Source: Ananas comosus (lineage: Eukaryota > Streptophyta > Magnoliopsida > Poales > Bromeliaceae). From it: 64,000 bases of DNA. The notes under the pieces were generated by a model. That model had not been told where the DNA came from. It was given only the letters and a program-made list of their open reading frames with translations, and did not search any database. This document shows positions 1 through 12,684 of the stretch, piece after piece. The stretch's first letter is position 1, and each line of letters begins with the position of its first letter. Location of the stretch: NCBI RefSeq assembly GCF_001540865.1, contig NC_033645.1, positions 3,652,773 to 3,716,772 on the forward strand, in the 5' to 3' direction. The position numbers and the translations under genes are program-made.

Positions 1-480
1 TTGCAAGAGCTCAGAGAACTTCTATCGACATAGTAATGTTTAATCAGATAATTAGCACAAGTGATAGCACTAAACTGAAAACAATCGAGGCTAAAGGAAG
101 ATACCAGAACTCTTTTCCTTTTCCTTTTCTGCTTCAAAGTTGAATATCATGAACAAGGGCTAAAAGCAGCATAACTACATGACAATGCAACATGATAAGC
201 ACAAAGATGAAAAGAACAACCTATTACTGATAGCCATTCAGTAATATTGGCAAGTTACTATAAGATAAGTTTCCCAATATTTTGCCCGAAACTACTAAAC
301 ACCTTTCTGCTGCTAACAGGTAAACGAAACCGGCAGGAACCATCATGAGTCAGAATATCCTACTCTTTTCAATCTTTCCCATGTTGACTAACAAAGTCAG
401 CAAATCCAAAAGATGTAATTTCTTTTAGTTCCTGTAGAATATCTGTGTAGCGATAACATTACTTACAGCTGCTATCATGT
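1..480. other. Downstream flank / 3' UTR of TPST
   Basis: This stretch lies just after the TPST stop codon on the minus strand. It is AT-rich, has no convincing exon or open frame on either strand, and probably contains the TPST 3' UTR. A pyrimidine-rich tract of repeated ttttcc units lies near 113-135. No clear polyadenylation signal was seen. Confidence 0.5.
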
Positions 481-3400
481 TCAAACTTTAAGTTTAGACG
501 TCCTTCTTTTTTTCGATATAGCGAATAAAATGAGGCAAATGGCTATAGTGGTCAACAAGAAGACCTTCCACGAAAAGCACCCATAACACAAGTCGCTCCG
601 TGTGCTTTTATGATCCTACAAAGTAAAAGAAACATCACAGATATTAGCACATATTTTTCTAGCATGATGTTCCCACCGAGTACATCCAAGGAGCCCAAGC
701 CGCTGGTTTTAAATTATTTAAAATAAAATATCAATTAAGTATAAATTATATCTGTTTTGATATACTGACAAGATAGTGCATGTAAATAATGTGGAGGACT
801 AACATTTTCTATTATCATTTGCCCACGATTCTCCATGAAAGCACCTTGAGCCTTATGAATATGATGCTTCTGTTGCAAAAAGATACTCTCAGCATGCCTA
901 TATAGTTCCACATCAAGGCTGTTCAATGATATGATCTGCTGCAAAATTGCTTCTGGAACCAGGAGGCGGGCCTATAAATCCAAAATAGTTGCTTATCAAC
1001 AGTGAAAAACATATCTTTCAATTACAATTATTCGAGGTGAATAATGATCAGAAGAATTCTGCAATTCAGTCAACGAAAGTGTATATTGACATAATATTAG
1101 ACAAGAACATTCACGGCCTCATATTTAGACACAAATGTTCACTACAGACGTGGGTCACGAATAGTTTAATGTGCGGATAAAGCCAATGCAATTCAAAAGA
1201 AGCCTAAAATCAAGGAAGCAATCTTCATTAGCTAATTAATACATATTAAATGTGTAAAAAGAAAAAGTGGCTTTTCTAGGAGTTACATAACATTTCTGAC
1301 ATGGCCATTTAAAATGACAACAGAAAGGATTATATGCCAAACAATAGAAAGAAGATTGCCTAGTTTTCTAACTCTAGAATTTTGCCAACATATATTATTT
1401 TGCTTGACAAGCAAAATTGAACTTGATGAGACCAGTATCAATCAAAGAGAACATAGCGAAGCCCAAGCACTTCGTTTATTGGACCCTTGGTTTCATCATA
1501 TTTTTTAAATGCAAACTTCTCTTCCTTGAGTGTATAAAGCATAAGGACCAAATTATACCCGGAAGCTAACTATTGTTCCAGACTTTCCAACTCCCCCGTG
1601 CACCTTACCTCCTTGGAAAAGTTAGCAGGAGCAACCTGTTTTAGAGACATATTACGTCGAGTAGATTGAGATTTTCGCAAGGTGGAAATGCATTCTTCAT
1701 AGGCTCCCATCAATTTCTCAACAGTCATCTGATGTCAGTCAAAAGTAAGAGGGTGCAAATTAATGGAAATATAGTGTTGTTTTCTAATACACTAAAGGAG
1801 TGTTTGGTTTAATGAAATTGTAGCTCGGTTGAAAATCAAGTTTGGTGAGAGTGAAAATATTGGTCTTGCCAACAACTAGCATAATGCCGGGAAATTCACC
1901 GTCCAGTCATATGCTAGGTTTTGAGCCTTTCCGCAGAAGATGTCTTCAGACCATTTCAAAGAGAATTTGTTTCTGGGAATTTAAGCTCGTGATTAGGTAC
2001 CGGATCTTCTCTGTATTCATGATGGGTTACAAAACTAATATCTCGACTCTTGACAAATTTGATTTACAGCCGAATTGTAACTTCATTAATCCAAACGCCC
2101 TCTAATTGCAAAATATTATGAACATTTCTTAAAACATATAACTCAATGGTATTACATTTGCTTCAGCTGGTGTCGTATCCATTGGAGAAGGAACTTCAGT
2201 GCCTAATTGACTGTAGTTGCTACTCTATAATGAAAGAAAGCATTTGAGGAGATATCCTTTCTAATGATTAAGAGGATTATCATGATTTCGTGCACAACCA
2301 AATCTGGTTAATGTCTACCTGGAGTTGATCTGGCCCTCCAGTCTTGCTTTCTGGAAAGGAAGAGCTTAATTCTGAGAAAGCAAAATCACAAGAAACAACT
2401 TTTCCGTTATCAATATTTCATATTTAGAATACCAAAGTATCCACATAGCTAAGAAAGCTTGCATCACATGAACGCAGACACAATGTATATCATACAAGTA
2501 GTTAGCAAATCAGAATGTTTCCTAGAAAAATAAAAATATCGAGTCTATACTTCCTGAAGGCATGATACGGGAACAAGCATAAATAAAAAACTACAAAGCG
2601 GCAATACCAGTTCTTGCCGATGCTTGAGTCTCAACATCAGAGGAGCTCAAGGCTTTGGACTGGGAAAGGACTTGTGCTCCAACCATATTAACAAACAATC
2701 TAGCAGACTTCTTGTGATCCTCAGTAAGCCCAACATAGAGCATACGATCCAGTCTACTCTGTATGATTAGGAAAACTAGTTCATTGATGTCTCATTGGAA
2801 AAATGGGTACGTGGTGCCACTACAAAATACCTATGTGTGTTGTGATTATTTATGTACCTTTGCAACCTCAAGTACAGCACGGCCCAGTGTTGGATGTTTT
2901 CTCACACATTGACGCACTTCGTGTGCTTCGGAAAAATAAGAATTGTTTGTCAGTCCTGCAACCTGTCAATTGAAGGTCCAGTACCACAAAAATCAAGGTG
3001 TATTTAACACCAGTGAATAGGTGATCATATCCGAAATGAGAACAAATAATGCCTCCTATAGTGATGGGAAAATGCAAAGGTTCTGGCATACACATCACAA
3101 AGATTAAACCCGAAATATAGGTCTGCACTTCTCAAAATGCCATACAATAATTTTTGAATTATATGATTGACAAGAACTTTAAAAAAATGAATATGGGACA
3201 ATCGCAAGTACTTAGCTAACAACAAAAAGAAAAATAAAGCAACACCCCACTGTCCCTATAAACCAGAAACAGAACAATTATATTTCTGGTTCTCTATCAG
3301 ATGAATCAAAAATAAGAAAGCCCAGCTTATGAAACATAGAAGTTCGGAACATTTTCTTGAACAGTTCACACCAGAATGTGTTCAGAAGTTCTAAGTTCAA

Positions 3401-6400
3401 CAAGCAAAAAAGCACGATCACGGAAGCCAAACATTTTTATTGGTGGTTAATTTGTATACTTCAAATGAAAAAAAAAAAAAAAATCAGTTTCCATATTTCT
3501 GCACATGGAATAGGAAAAAGCAAATGACAAAATGACTTTTGCATGTAGACTAGCTTTCAATACTACATAAACCTAGATAAATGGGATCAAAATTGAAATA
3601 TATCAAGCTTTTTGCTTCTTCAAGAAAATTTAACTGGTAAAATTGTCAAGCAGAGACCAACAGATAATGATTTCTGAGGGAGCAACAAGTGCATATTTAT
3701 GCACCCTTAATACTGCTGGCAGATGGACGGTCATTTCGGCCCCATGACACTGAGGTAATGAAAAAGAAAGATGAATGCATAGGAACATTAGTACACCTGA
3801 AAAGTCGCTCCATTGTGTACGATCTCATGAGCTACAGGATCATTAATGAAGTCATGTAAAGGCATCACCATCTCTTCCATGTTATATGGATTGGTTATTT
3901 CATTGATCCTTCTAAGTTTCCCCAGTTTCCTTGCATCCCTCTGGCCAAATGTTCCAAAGAAAAAGTTAAGAGAAAGAGGTATGTATGGAAAGATATAGAA
4001 AATTAAAAGAACAAAGTTTCACAGCAACAGTTACACTGCAAAAGTTACAAGATATGCCCTTTCTTCTACCAAGTAATAGAAATGAAAGGAAACTCTGATA
4101 GGTTTCACTCAGCCCACTTCTCGTATTCTTTAAGTCAGAGATATAAGGAAAAAAAAAAAAAGAAGAAAAGAAAACCCACCATTGTGAGTATATGCTCATC
4201 CAACCCAAATGGGCTATAGTACGAGAGGGGAGATCAGGCAGAGGGTAAGGGAGGGACAGAACCTTCAAATGCGAAACCCCACCCAACATAAACATCAAAA
4301 TGCATAAACAAAAGGCAGGTTTATTAACATAAACGGGATCTATTTTTTTCATTTAGTAAAGTTTCATAGCTGTTCAATCAAAATAAAATTCCTGAGTTGC
4401 AGTGGAAATCAGATGAGAGAAAAATTGCTACTACTTTAAAAAATAACAATTATTTGACTAAGGCAATCAGGCTATGCATTGACAAATATGGAGGCACTTA
4501 TATCTGACTCTCGATCAACACAACAATAACTTAAGATATGCAGTGACTTATTACTATCTTTGGTTAGCCAAACAAAGGTTAGATTTCCAGGGAGGGGCAA
4601 ACTAAGGAAAAAAAGAAAACAGTTATGGTCTTCCCATGATGAATATACTTAAAATAAAAGATAAATTTCACCAGATAATTTACGGACTGCACACACATGT
4701 CCAAAAGAATTGATTCAGATGCTACAACGCAATACTCAATCTTCCCAAACCTGAAAGGCCCTTGTTCAACAATGGTTAAATGAAGAACCAATCCTAAAAC
4801 ATTTTTTATATATGCGCCGTTTAGCATGCTTCTACGTTTGTACGGTGATAGAAAATTTCAAACCATAAAGAGCAATTAGGAATTGAAAATTGGGAGGACA
4901 TATGTTGCAAAATTTAGTGAACATCCCAGTGAATGAAGACAAATTGTTGTGATAGTCAGGATAACAGAACTCAAATAAAAAAAAAAAAAAAAGATGAAAC
5001 AATGAGCGTCTCCAAACAACGAAGAGTAACAATATATATAACGATCGAATTGTTTCCACCAATAAGCTGCACAAACTACCAAACATTGCTACTTGGTGGT
5101 CAGTAAACACCAAAGAAGATTGCAATAAGATATCTGTTTTCTCCTATATCTGTTTTCTCCCATGAGATTGACATAGATTTCCACAGGAAGAAAGCAAAAT
5201 TGAGTGTGAGGCCCCCTTTTCAAGATCTGGAACATTTCCTGAACTTCTCACAAGTTTTAAATGTTTTCAAATATAAGAATAATTCCAAAATTAAGGAGAA
5301 GCTTAGCTAACGGAGGAGAAACTTTCAGATATCCAAGATGGTGAGGGGGGCTATGAAATAGGAAATCTATCTTCAGATATTCATTCCCATAATTTACTAA
5401 AAACTCACTTACAATGCGGAATAAGCAACGTCACAAAACTTCAGGCGTAAAAATTAAAAAAAAAAAAAAAAAAGTTGAGAAAAATACCCGGGCAAAGAGA
5501 TCCTCTCTCATCCAAGGAACCAAGTATTTCCAAGGCCATATATCCAACGTGCTTACTCCACTAGATTTTGGCCGTATTCGCCTAGACATTTGCTTTGCCG
5601 AAGTTAGGTTTGGATGCACCAGAAACCTCGCAGCAACTTCCACTGAAAATTCATAAGTGCTGAATACGCGATCAACTGGCTTTCTAAATATTGTCACCAC
5701 AGACGTTCTGTCCTTTGGTAGTTTAGAAGTCAAACTATAGTCATCATGACTAACAACCAATCTGCAGTTTGGTTTGCTGTCCACAGTAAAGTTATAATAT
5801 AAGTATACAGGACAGGTTGAATTGATATATTCACAAAGCTACATTTTTGGTTAAAAAAAAAATAGTAGTAAGTAAAAACACTGGATAAATTTACCACAAA
5901 ACTCTAATACCTATAATAAGAATAAAAATATACAAAAAGAAATCAATTCATTGTGTTCGATAGAACAATAAAAGAATTATCCACACAGACATACTTATTG
6001 GTCAAATATGCTTATGATTGTCAATTGAGCATTCAAATAATGCAGGCAACATATTAAGTACAAGTGGAAAATAATTCAGATTGCTTGGGCACAAGCAGAA
6101 AATTCACACAACACTGATATACTCATAGTAAGTGTGCAGTGGGTACTGCTACTTCACATAATAATTTCTCCACTTCTTTTTCTTGAAATGCAATTTGAAA
6201 AGAGTGTCTACTACTTTCAATAAGAGTTTTGTAGATATTAGGGGCGTTTGCTTCAAGGTTTGTAATATTCCGGTAAAAATGCATATTTTATATTAGGATA
6301 AGTATGTTACTAACTTATCAATCTACTTGGGTGGGAGGTTGTAAAGAACTAGGAAATTTTATTAATTGACTACTAATGATTCCTACAATGAGAATACCTC

Positions 6401-7928
6401 CTAACGCATGATAATCTAGTATTTCTACCACCTAGTAATCTACAATGGTTCCACTACTCCACTAACACCTTTTACAACTACCCACCATGAGTTGAATGGT
6501 AATAATTTAAATATTTTGAATAGAAAATATGGAGGATTACCAAAATAATATAAACCGTGAATCAAACGGGCCCTTACTGTTTTATGAAGCAAATGATGGT
6601 ATCGTTTAGACAGATGATATTCTTTCTTACTGTCTTATAAATCAGAATGACAAAAAATTTTGAAAAGTGGCAAATATGCAACAAACACAGACAAACATTT
6701 ACACAATATGCCATTACCATGTCATATAGTCCACGCATAAGAGAACTCAGTGGCATTGGCGTACAGCACCTAGCATTTTGATTCAGCAAAAAGAACAATT
6801 ACCTTGGGTCAAAACGCAGCTTGTCGTATGAGCGTGGGCATTCCTGAGTACTTGTGTACAGTTTTCTCAAAAAGCTGCCAGTAATTACAATATCTGTTAG
6901 CATGTGTTACTAGTCGCAGAAAGGAAGTGGCGACTAAATGTAACTTAATTGTGTAAGCACCACTTTGGACATACTTACCAATGGAAGTATGTGCGCCCAC
7001 CAGTCCTAGGAACATGTAAAAAGAACAACAGATCTTTCAGGCTTGATTTATCTTCACCTTGTCCATTTTCACAAGAAGATTCTACCCAATTCTTGACGAC
7101 CCTTTCACAGTGGAAATAATTATCTTCATTGGAGGAGACAGGTGTTGATACTGCTAGCCAATAGTAGACAACTATCACTGGCAGGCTATTCACAATAGGA
7201 GGCATATACATTCACTATCTATGAGAAATTATTATTCAGTGAACTGCCCTCCTGGCACTTTTAAGTAATTCGAGCAGCTCATATTCTATGAACCAACAAG
7301 CAAAAACAAACTAGCATTTGGAAAATTAGATCTATTGGCAGAACAGAAAATGCAGGTAATAGAAATCTCGACATATGAGCCATTTAAAATTGCTAAGAGA
7401 ACATCCACAAAGAGTGCAGAAAGAATTTTTTTGAAACATGATTTCAACTCGAAAGTGAAAGACAACAAAGAATGGGTTCAGAGTTACGGTAAAAGAATTC
7501 TTTGCAAGATATGAATCACTAAATTTAAACCATAACCAACAAGCTGGACAACTGTTGGAAAGACATAATATACTGATCTAAACCTTGGGTCTGTAAGTGG
7601 AGCAATGTACTGTATACATAGTGCTGTACGTAATTATTAATAAACCGGAGAATTTGGAAAACTAAGGCGCCACAGAGGAGGAGCTGCAAGATTTTTTCTA
7701 TTCATTCACGATTAAAGAAAGAAAGCATGAAGATACACGAGGGTTTAGATGCTAATGTCGGTTATGATATAATCTAGCATCAAATGAACATCAAACCAAC
7801 ATAAAGAAGATAGAAAATGCGGATATATAAAGCTTGCAGAAACAACAAAATGCGTGACCGAAATGGAAATGAGACGTACCAGCTAATAGTAGAACCGCAA
7901 AAATGATAAACCTGAGATTTCCCGCCAT
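481..7928 (-). CDS. TPST: Protein-tyrosine sulfotransferase, 12 coding exons
   Basis: Transfers sulfate from PAPS to tyrosines of secreted peptides (in plants PSK, PSY and RGF/CLEL precursors) in the Golgi. Coding exons on the minus strand: 7928-7880, 7150-6979, 6874-6803, 5776-5488, 3940-3797, 2962-2858, 2758-2608, 2371-2319, 2224-2156, 1728-1609, 971-804, 615-481. All phases join, giving 508 aa; Arabidopsis TPST is about 500. The start ATG opens a hydrophobic signal peptide (MAGNLRFIIFAVLLLA, residues 1-16). The PAPS 5'-phosphosulfate loop is FFLHVPRTGGRT (59-70). The central motifs VSHDDYSL, YEFSVEVAARF and LDIWPWKYLVPW are typical of the plant family. The last exon encodes a transmembrane segment (about 480-497) and a basic tail SKKRRTSKLKV, giving the type I topology known for plant TPST. 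Residues about 315-390 are low in conservation. Identity is firm; small exon-edge errors are possible. Confidence 0.95.
1796..2102. mobile_element. MITE in TPST intron, TAA target duplication
   Basis: About 48-bp imperfect terminal inverted repeats, starting AGGAGTGTTTGGTTTAATGA on the left and mirrored by TTAATCCAAACGCCCTC on the right. The element is flanked by TAA (1793-1795 and 2103-2105). A 3-bp TAA/TTA duplication plus GTTTGG-type ends fits a PIF/Harbinger (Tourist-like) MITE. It carries no transposase. It lies in the intron between the exons ending at 2156 and starting at 1728. Confidence 0.75.
6241..6573. mobile_element. Tourist-like MITE in TPST intron, TTA target duplication
   Basis: A 333-bp element with ends GGGGCGTTTG and CAAACGGGCCC, flanked by TTA (6238-6240 and 6574-6576). 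Inside are the same blocks as the element at 60540-60889, in inverted orientation (for example the gtggagtagt/ggattaccaaaat and gggtgggaggttgtaaa blocks), so the two are one family. Non-autonomous, PIF/Harbinger type by its ends and TSD. Confidence 0.82.
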
Positions 7929-8620
7929 TTCTCTGTTTCTTGATTGGGCTTTGCCTACAAAAAAACAAGAATAAAGGAAAGTGTCGCATCATAACCATCC
8001 CGTTACATGATGGAGAATTAGATAAAGCGCACCAAAGAAACACGAGATTACCTGCAGGCGACAATAAGAAGAAGACGAAGAGGAAGAACAAGATAGATGG
8101 GCAGGGGAATTGCTGATAGAACAACAGGCGTAGAGCGCCAGAAACTGTCGACGAAGACACCACAGCTAGCGGGACTAGCGCGCGCCAAAAGGGAAAGCGA
8201 GAGGTCAAAACACTGGATGGAAATCACCAAGAACGAGAGGAGATACCACAAATTAGACGGCCGAGAAGCACCACAACCCTCACCGCAAACCCAAAACCCT
8301 AACCCCGGCTGGTCTGCGTATCTGCAACCCCAAAAAACCCCAAGAGAGAGCTAGATAACGAGATCGGAGACACCAAGTTAGGGGAAAGGGAAGAGGAGAA
8401 GCAGCGGGGTGAGACCTCACCTGGAAACTCCGGCTCGCTTCAATCCCTAAAGCGCATCCGGAGAGGCAGTGGCAGTGGCAGAAAAGACTAGAAGAAGAAG
8501 GGAAGGTCGAGGAGGCGGCCTCGGAATTGAGGGGGAGGCCATCTCGTGCTCATAAGCAGCTGCCCGGGATCCGGCGAACAAGAACGGCCCCGACACCACC
8601 GTAACTCATAAGCAGCCTCA
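7929..8620 (-). promoter_or_regulatory. TPST 5' leader and promoter-proximal region with putative leader introns
   Basis: Reading the minus strand, a good acceptor (TTTTTTTGTAG) ends at 7955 and a donor CAG/GTAATC lies at 8052/8051, so a leader intron 7955-8051 is likely. A second donor CAG/GTGAGG lies at 8421/8420 and could define another leader intron. A telo-box AAACCCTAA is at 8294-8302 on the plus strand. Sequence becomes GC-rich toward 8400-8650, as expected for a monocot promoter and first exon. The transcription start is not resolved. Confidence 0.5.
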
Positions 8621-9640
8621 TCGGTAGCCGCGGCGAGCCCTTCTTTTTTCTTTTACCCTTCCCCCTCCCCACCCCCGAGGGAAAGAGCTCCACCACTCTC
8701 ATACATCAGTCGATAGAGAAGGAATTAAAATATTGCGGCAGTGCGTGTGCATCTCGAGCGAGTAATTTAAATTTAATAGATGCGTGATGCCGGAAATGCT
8801 CATAATTTACGTACAATGCTAGCGCCAAGAGATCTTTTTGAAATCGCGGTTGATTTGCAGTGAATCTCGCCTTTATTATGACTACATATGTTACCATATA
8901 AAACTCACGTATGATACGTGAAAAAGGGCAACAGGCTCATTTAACTACATCAAAACTTTTCAGGCAGGTAAATCCAACCAAACATTTTTAGAGTTCACTG
9001 AAATATTCTATAGCAACATTTATTTGTGATAAAAGATAGTGAAAGGACCAGATGTTGTTCTGTCTTAGCGCTTTAGTTATTATATGCTCGGTGCGTCTTA
9101 TTTTTTCCGCATCCAAAAACTATTGTGGAGTCACTGTTCAGTCCATTTGAAGCCTAATAACAAACACTCTCTGGCGACACGAATCAGCATGCCGCCACAG
9201 ATACGGCACGTGCCGCTACATCATCTACCATTGGAAGGCAATTATCAATTCTGAATTTGGAGTGTTATTAAGCAAGGAAAGGCTCCTACCTGGCGTCGGA
9301 AACTAAAAGTTAATAAAAACCAGAGCACGAGGATGCGAGAGGCATGCGCTGGTGTTAAAATGAATGAAATAGGTCCCTTTTTGGGCCGAACAAGGCCAAG
9401 ATTAGGGCCCAATATTCCTTTAAGTTTTCTCTCGTTACCGGCCCTCGTCAAAATTTCAAGCTAATTAATGATTGTCCATAAACGCTTCCACCGGGACATC
9501 CGAGGTTAAGCACTAAAAACAGGGGCAGGAACAGAGCCCAATTTGCTGTGTGATCGTGATAGTGGGGCCGTCTGAGCCAGAACAGAGCCCTATTCGCCGT
9601 AGGGCTCTTTCGAGTTTCAGATGCTGCAGTAAACAATAAG
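8620..9640. other. Intergenic spacer between TPST promoter and GATA 3' end
   Basis: No gene was recognised here. The short open frames on both strands lack protein-like composition or splice context. The stretch is mixed single-copy sequence with no clear terminal repeats. Confidence 0.5.
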
Positions 9641-9641
9641 G

Positions 9642-9647
9642 TTTATT
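9642..9647 (-). terminator. Candidate polyadenylation signal AATAAA for the GATA gene
   Basis: TTTATT on the plus strand reads AATAAA on the minus strand, about 530 bases past the GATA stop codon. It is a perfect consensus hexamer in a suitable place, although AT-rich 3' UTRs contain such hexamers by chance. Confidence 0.4.
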
Positions 9648-10179
9648 GCATTACTTAATTCTCAGAGAACGAAAATACAAAACAAACAAGGGATACGAGC
9701 AATCAATAATACTGGATAGAATACCTTGAAATTAATCAATCAACTGCAAAAAGAATACAATACACCAATCTCCAATATCAAGCTACACCTTTCTTTTCTA
9801 ATAATTCCCCCTTCTAACACCGTATCCCCTCTCCCTGTGCTTCTAACTAACAAAGATTTCAACTCTACTCCTCATCCTCACTCTTCCTCTGTTTCAGTCC
9901 TCAATTATCTACTAATTAACTAGTTTATAGCGGTTCGCCTATCTCAAGTTCTTCTACTTCTCCCGTCTTCCTCGTGATCACCCACCTCTGTACAAAATTT
10001 AGGGGATACATAATAATAAACAAAACAAATGGAAGAAAGAACCAGACAAATGAAGCAATTAATACGACTGACTAACTAAAAGATGGGGGGGAAAAGAAAA
10101 AAGAAGGAAGAAAAAAATCGTTTATGCTGTAGTAGGGAATTAACGTGACGGATCTAGCGCGGCCGTGGTATCATCTTGC

Positions 10180-10508
10180 TCATTCCCGCCTGCGGATGTA
10201 GTCGAGCAAGTCGCGGCCCAAATCCGAGGACGGCAACGCACCACCTCCGGTGGTCTTAGCCTTGAGGCGCATCTCAACGACCTTCTTATGAGAGTTGGAG
10301 TGGACGGAAGGGACGAAGGTGGGGCTGGCTGCAGGGCGGTACTCGGGGTAAAGGCGCCCGGACTTGTAGCGCACGCCGCAAGCATTGCAGAGGGTCTTGG
10401 GCCCCATGGGACCCGCCCTCCATTGCGGCGTCTTCTGTATCTCGCAGTGCATGCACTTTCTTACCGGGGCGGGAGCCTGCTGCTGCTGCTGCTGCAGCTG
10501 CGGGTAGC

Positions 10509-10542
<34 letters not shown>

Positions 10543-12684
10543 GTCGGTGAGGGAGGAGCCCACCTTCTTGATCTTCTTTTTCTTCTTCATGGAGGGAGGA
10601 GGGGGAGGAGCGCTGGACTCGGCAATGCCCTCTCCGTTGCAGGAGGCATCGCAGGGAGGCGCCAGGAAAGGTATGGTGACGTGGGGGCGGCCGGAGAAGG
10701 GGGCCGGGCGGGCGCGCTTGCTGCGTGCACGGGCCGGAATCACCAGCACTGGTTCGGGATCCCTCGCGCTGCTGCCACTGCTGCTGCTGCTGCTTCTGCT
10801 TCCGCTTCCAGAGGAAGAGTTGGAGGAGGACGACGAGGACGAGTAAGAGGAAGCCGAGCCGCCTCCCCCGCTGCCACCATTAAGGCTGCTGCTGTGCTCG
10901 AGGACTGAGACTGGACTGGATGTGCGAAAGAAGCAGTCTGCTTCGTTCGCTGCGGTCTCTGCATTGGCGGTATTATTACTATCAATGTTGTTGGCTGCTT
11001 TGGAACTGAAGTTGGGGAGGTCCAGCGTGAAGGAGTCGGTTGTCTCGTCGAAGAAATTGGACAGCCATTCCAGCTGTGCAACATCCAGGTCCTCGTTGCC
11101 CTGCAATTAGATTTGACGAAAGGCGCAAGTTAGCACACTGCAGTAGCGAAGAAACTGGTCTCAAAGGAAGCACATGCCGAGTCCAAGACCATTCAGGAAC
11201 TAACATGCATGGTAAAGTAAACGTAACTAAGGTGATATATTCAGTGAAAGTTAAAAATCCGCTTTCACATGTAGGCCCCGAGGATGGGTCCACGTTATGA
11301 GCTTCCTTTGTAGTCAAGATAGAATTTTAATCGAATAATATTATGCCTGAGATCTTACTGTTAAAGCGTCCACCGACACCCACACCACCTAGCTTATTAC
11401 CCCACCACCCATCGTTTCAGCCCCACAAATCAGTGCTACAGTGCATGTTTGAAGAAATTAACCATTACTTTGCTTGTAAAATACTCTTCGTATCTAAACA
11501 CTAGTGACAAAGGACTTGGTGGTTAGTACTTGAGATCCAAATTCAAATCCTAATTGATTCACACTTTCAGCTAAGTTAATTTCTAAATAAAATAAACGAA
11601 ACGAATAGTATGCTACCTATCTTGCAAAAAAAAAAAAAAATAATAATAATAATAATGTTGCGTGGACTGGTTCTGCCGCGTGAACCGTAACTACATCGAT
11701 ACTTTGAAATGCATCAACCAGTCGAGGAGTATTCTAACACTCAACGTACAGGTGCATGTGTCAAAACCCGCTGAACCACTCCAAATGAATTGTGGTAGAA
11801 ACCACAGAAGGCCCAGTCCGTAGCATCTGTTGTATCTAACAACGAATCTCTCGTTTTCATTGTGTGGAGTAACTCTATGCCGCACTTTGTCAACTAATTG
11901 GAGGAAACTCCTTTTTACAGTCTCGCGGGCCCAGTTAAGTTGAACAGGTCATCTAATTAGGCGAGTAGGCTTCCAATCAGACACGGATCTTCCGCGGCAC
12001 GACATACGGAGAGTGTCAATTGGTCAGCTTACGTGCAGAGGTGGCTCACCATAAAAATTTGTCACTGGTTAATTTTTCTCCAAAACAAAATCCTTGATAG
12101 CTATAGGTTATATACGGTATTTTTGACGACGGCTCTAAGGATCAGAGCCGTCCATCCATCTTTATGCAGAAGCAATAGCCCACGATCAAAGAGTTTGAGG
12201 ACCGACCGGAGGAAAGAAATGAGAGAGGGATGAACTGCATTGAGAGAGTTTAGTTTTATGTTGCAGACTCCAAAATTTAAATTATTCGAGACATTAATTA
12301 ATTTTCTAGGTGGTGATGATCAACTTGGTCTGCGTTATAAATGCACACAGTTCTGGCGCAGATTAAAACAAAATTGGCAGCTTGTTGGCTGGGACAACTT
12401 ACCGTGACAAGTTTTTCCTCCTCCGAATTCGACTCCGTAGTGGCGCCACAGTTGTGGTCCAACTTATCGCCGGATTCCCCTCCTAGGAGTGTGTGGTTTT
12501 GAAGGGGAGGAGGAAGAAATGGTTCGAGCACAGCCGGCGAAACAATACAGGAGCTATTGCGGGCCGGCGGGTCCATCTCGAGAAATACATCATCCTCGCT
12601 GGGGAACTCCAGCAGGTCATCAATGTGATCAAACAAATCACCACATGTTGCATCCAATGAAATCTCGGCCATCACGTCTTCCAT
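10180..12684 (-). CDS. GATA-type zinc finger transcription factor, subfamily I
   Basis: Sequence-specific nuclear transcription factor binding WGATAR sites. Two coding exons: 12684-12403 (94 codons) and 11100-10180 (307 codons with stop), giving 400 aa. The ATG at 12684 ([10 protein letters not shown]) is the first ATG in this frame after an upstream TTG. Donor ACG/GTAAGT and acceptor TTGCAG/GGC join in phase 0. The acidic N-terminus ([15 protein letters not shown]) and [14 protein letters not shown] after the junction are subfamily I hallmarks. A single plant-type finger lies at about 310-335, C-x2-C-x18-C-x2-C (CMHC then CNAC), followed by the basic [15 protein letters not shown]. The middle is serine-rich, with KKKKKIKK, nine alanines and seven glutamines; the last two are both encoded by CTG-type repeats. 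Which numbered paralogue it is cannot be told. Confidence 0.93.
10480..10545 (-). repeat. CTG/CAG trinucleotide tracts inside the GATA coding sequence
   Basis: Two neighbouring tracts of the same repeat, near 10482-10500 and 10516-10542 on the plus strand, are read in different registers on the coding strand. One gives polyglutamine (QLQQQQQQQ), the other polyalanine. Such tracts commonly vary in length between alleles. Confidence 0.85.
11497..11655 (+). mobile_element. SINE copy C (tRNA-derived), in the GATA intron
   Basis: Matches the complete SINE at 59299-59451 through the gacaaaggacttggtggtta segment, a decayed box B (attcaaatcctaattgattca), the cagctaagttaatttctaaa block and the gtatgctacctatcttgc end, followed by poly-A and a TAA run. 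The orientation is opposite to the GATA gene. The left boundary is approximate. Confidence 0.75.
12126..12152. repeat. Perfect short hairpin in the GATA intron
   Basis: GACGGCTCT and AGAGCCGTC form a perfect 9-bp inverted repeat separated by a 7-base loop (aaggatc). It lies between the two coding exons of the GATA gene. Function unknown. Confidence 0.6.

Noticed and set aside
3966..5125. Several minus-strand frames of 68-128 codons
   Set aside because: They fall entirely in the large TPST intron between exons 5776-5488 and 3940-3797 and have no homology that I recognise.
10165..10908. 247-codon plus-strand frame opposite the GATA gene
   Set aside because: It is the mirror of the GATA coding exon; its leucine, cysteine and glycine runs are antisense readings of the CTG and serine repeats.
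12298..12402. Extension of the GATA first exon to residue 134
   Set aside because: The frame continues past a strong donor ACG/GTAAGT; splicing there joins in phase to the diagnostic [12 protein letters not shown] segment.
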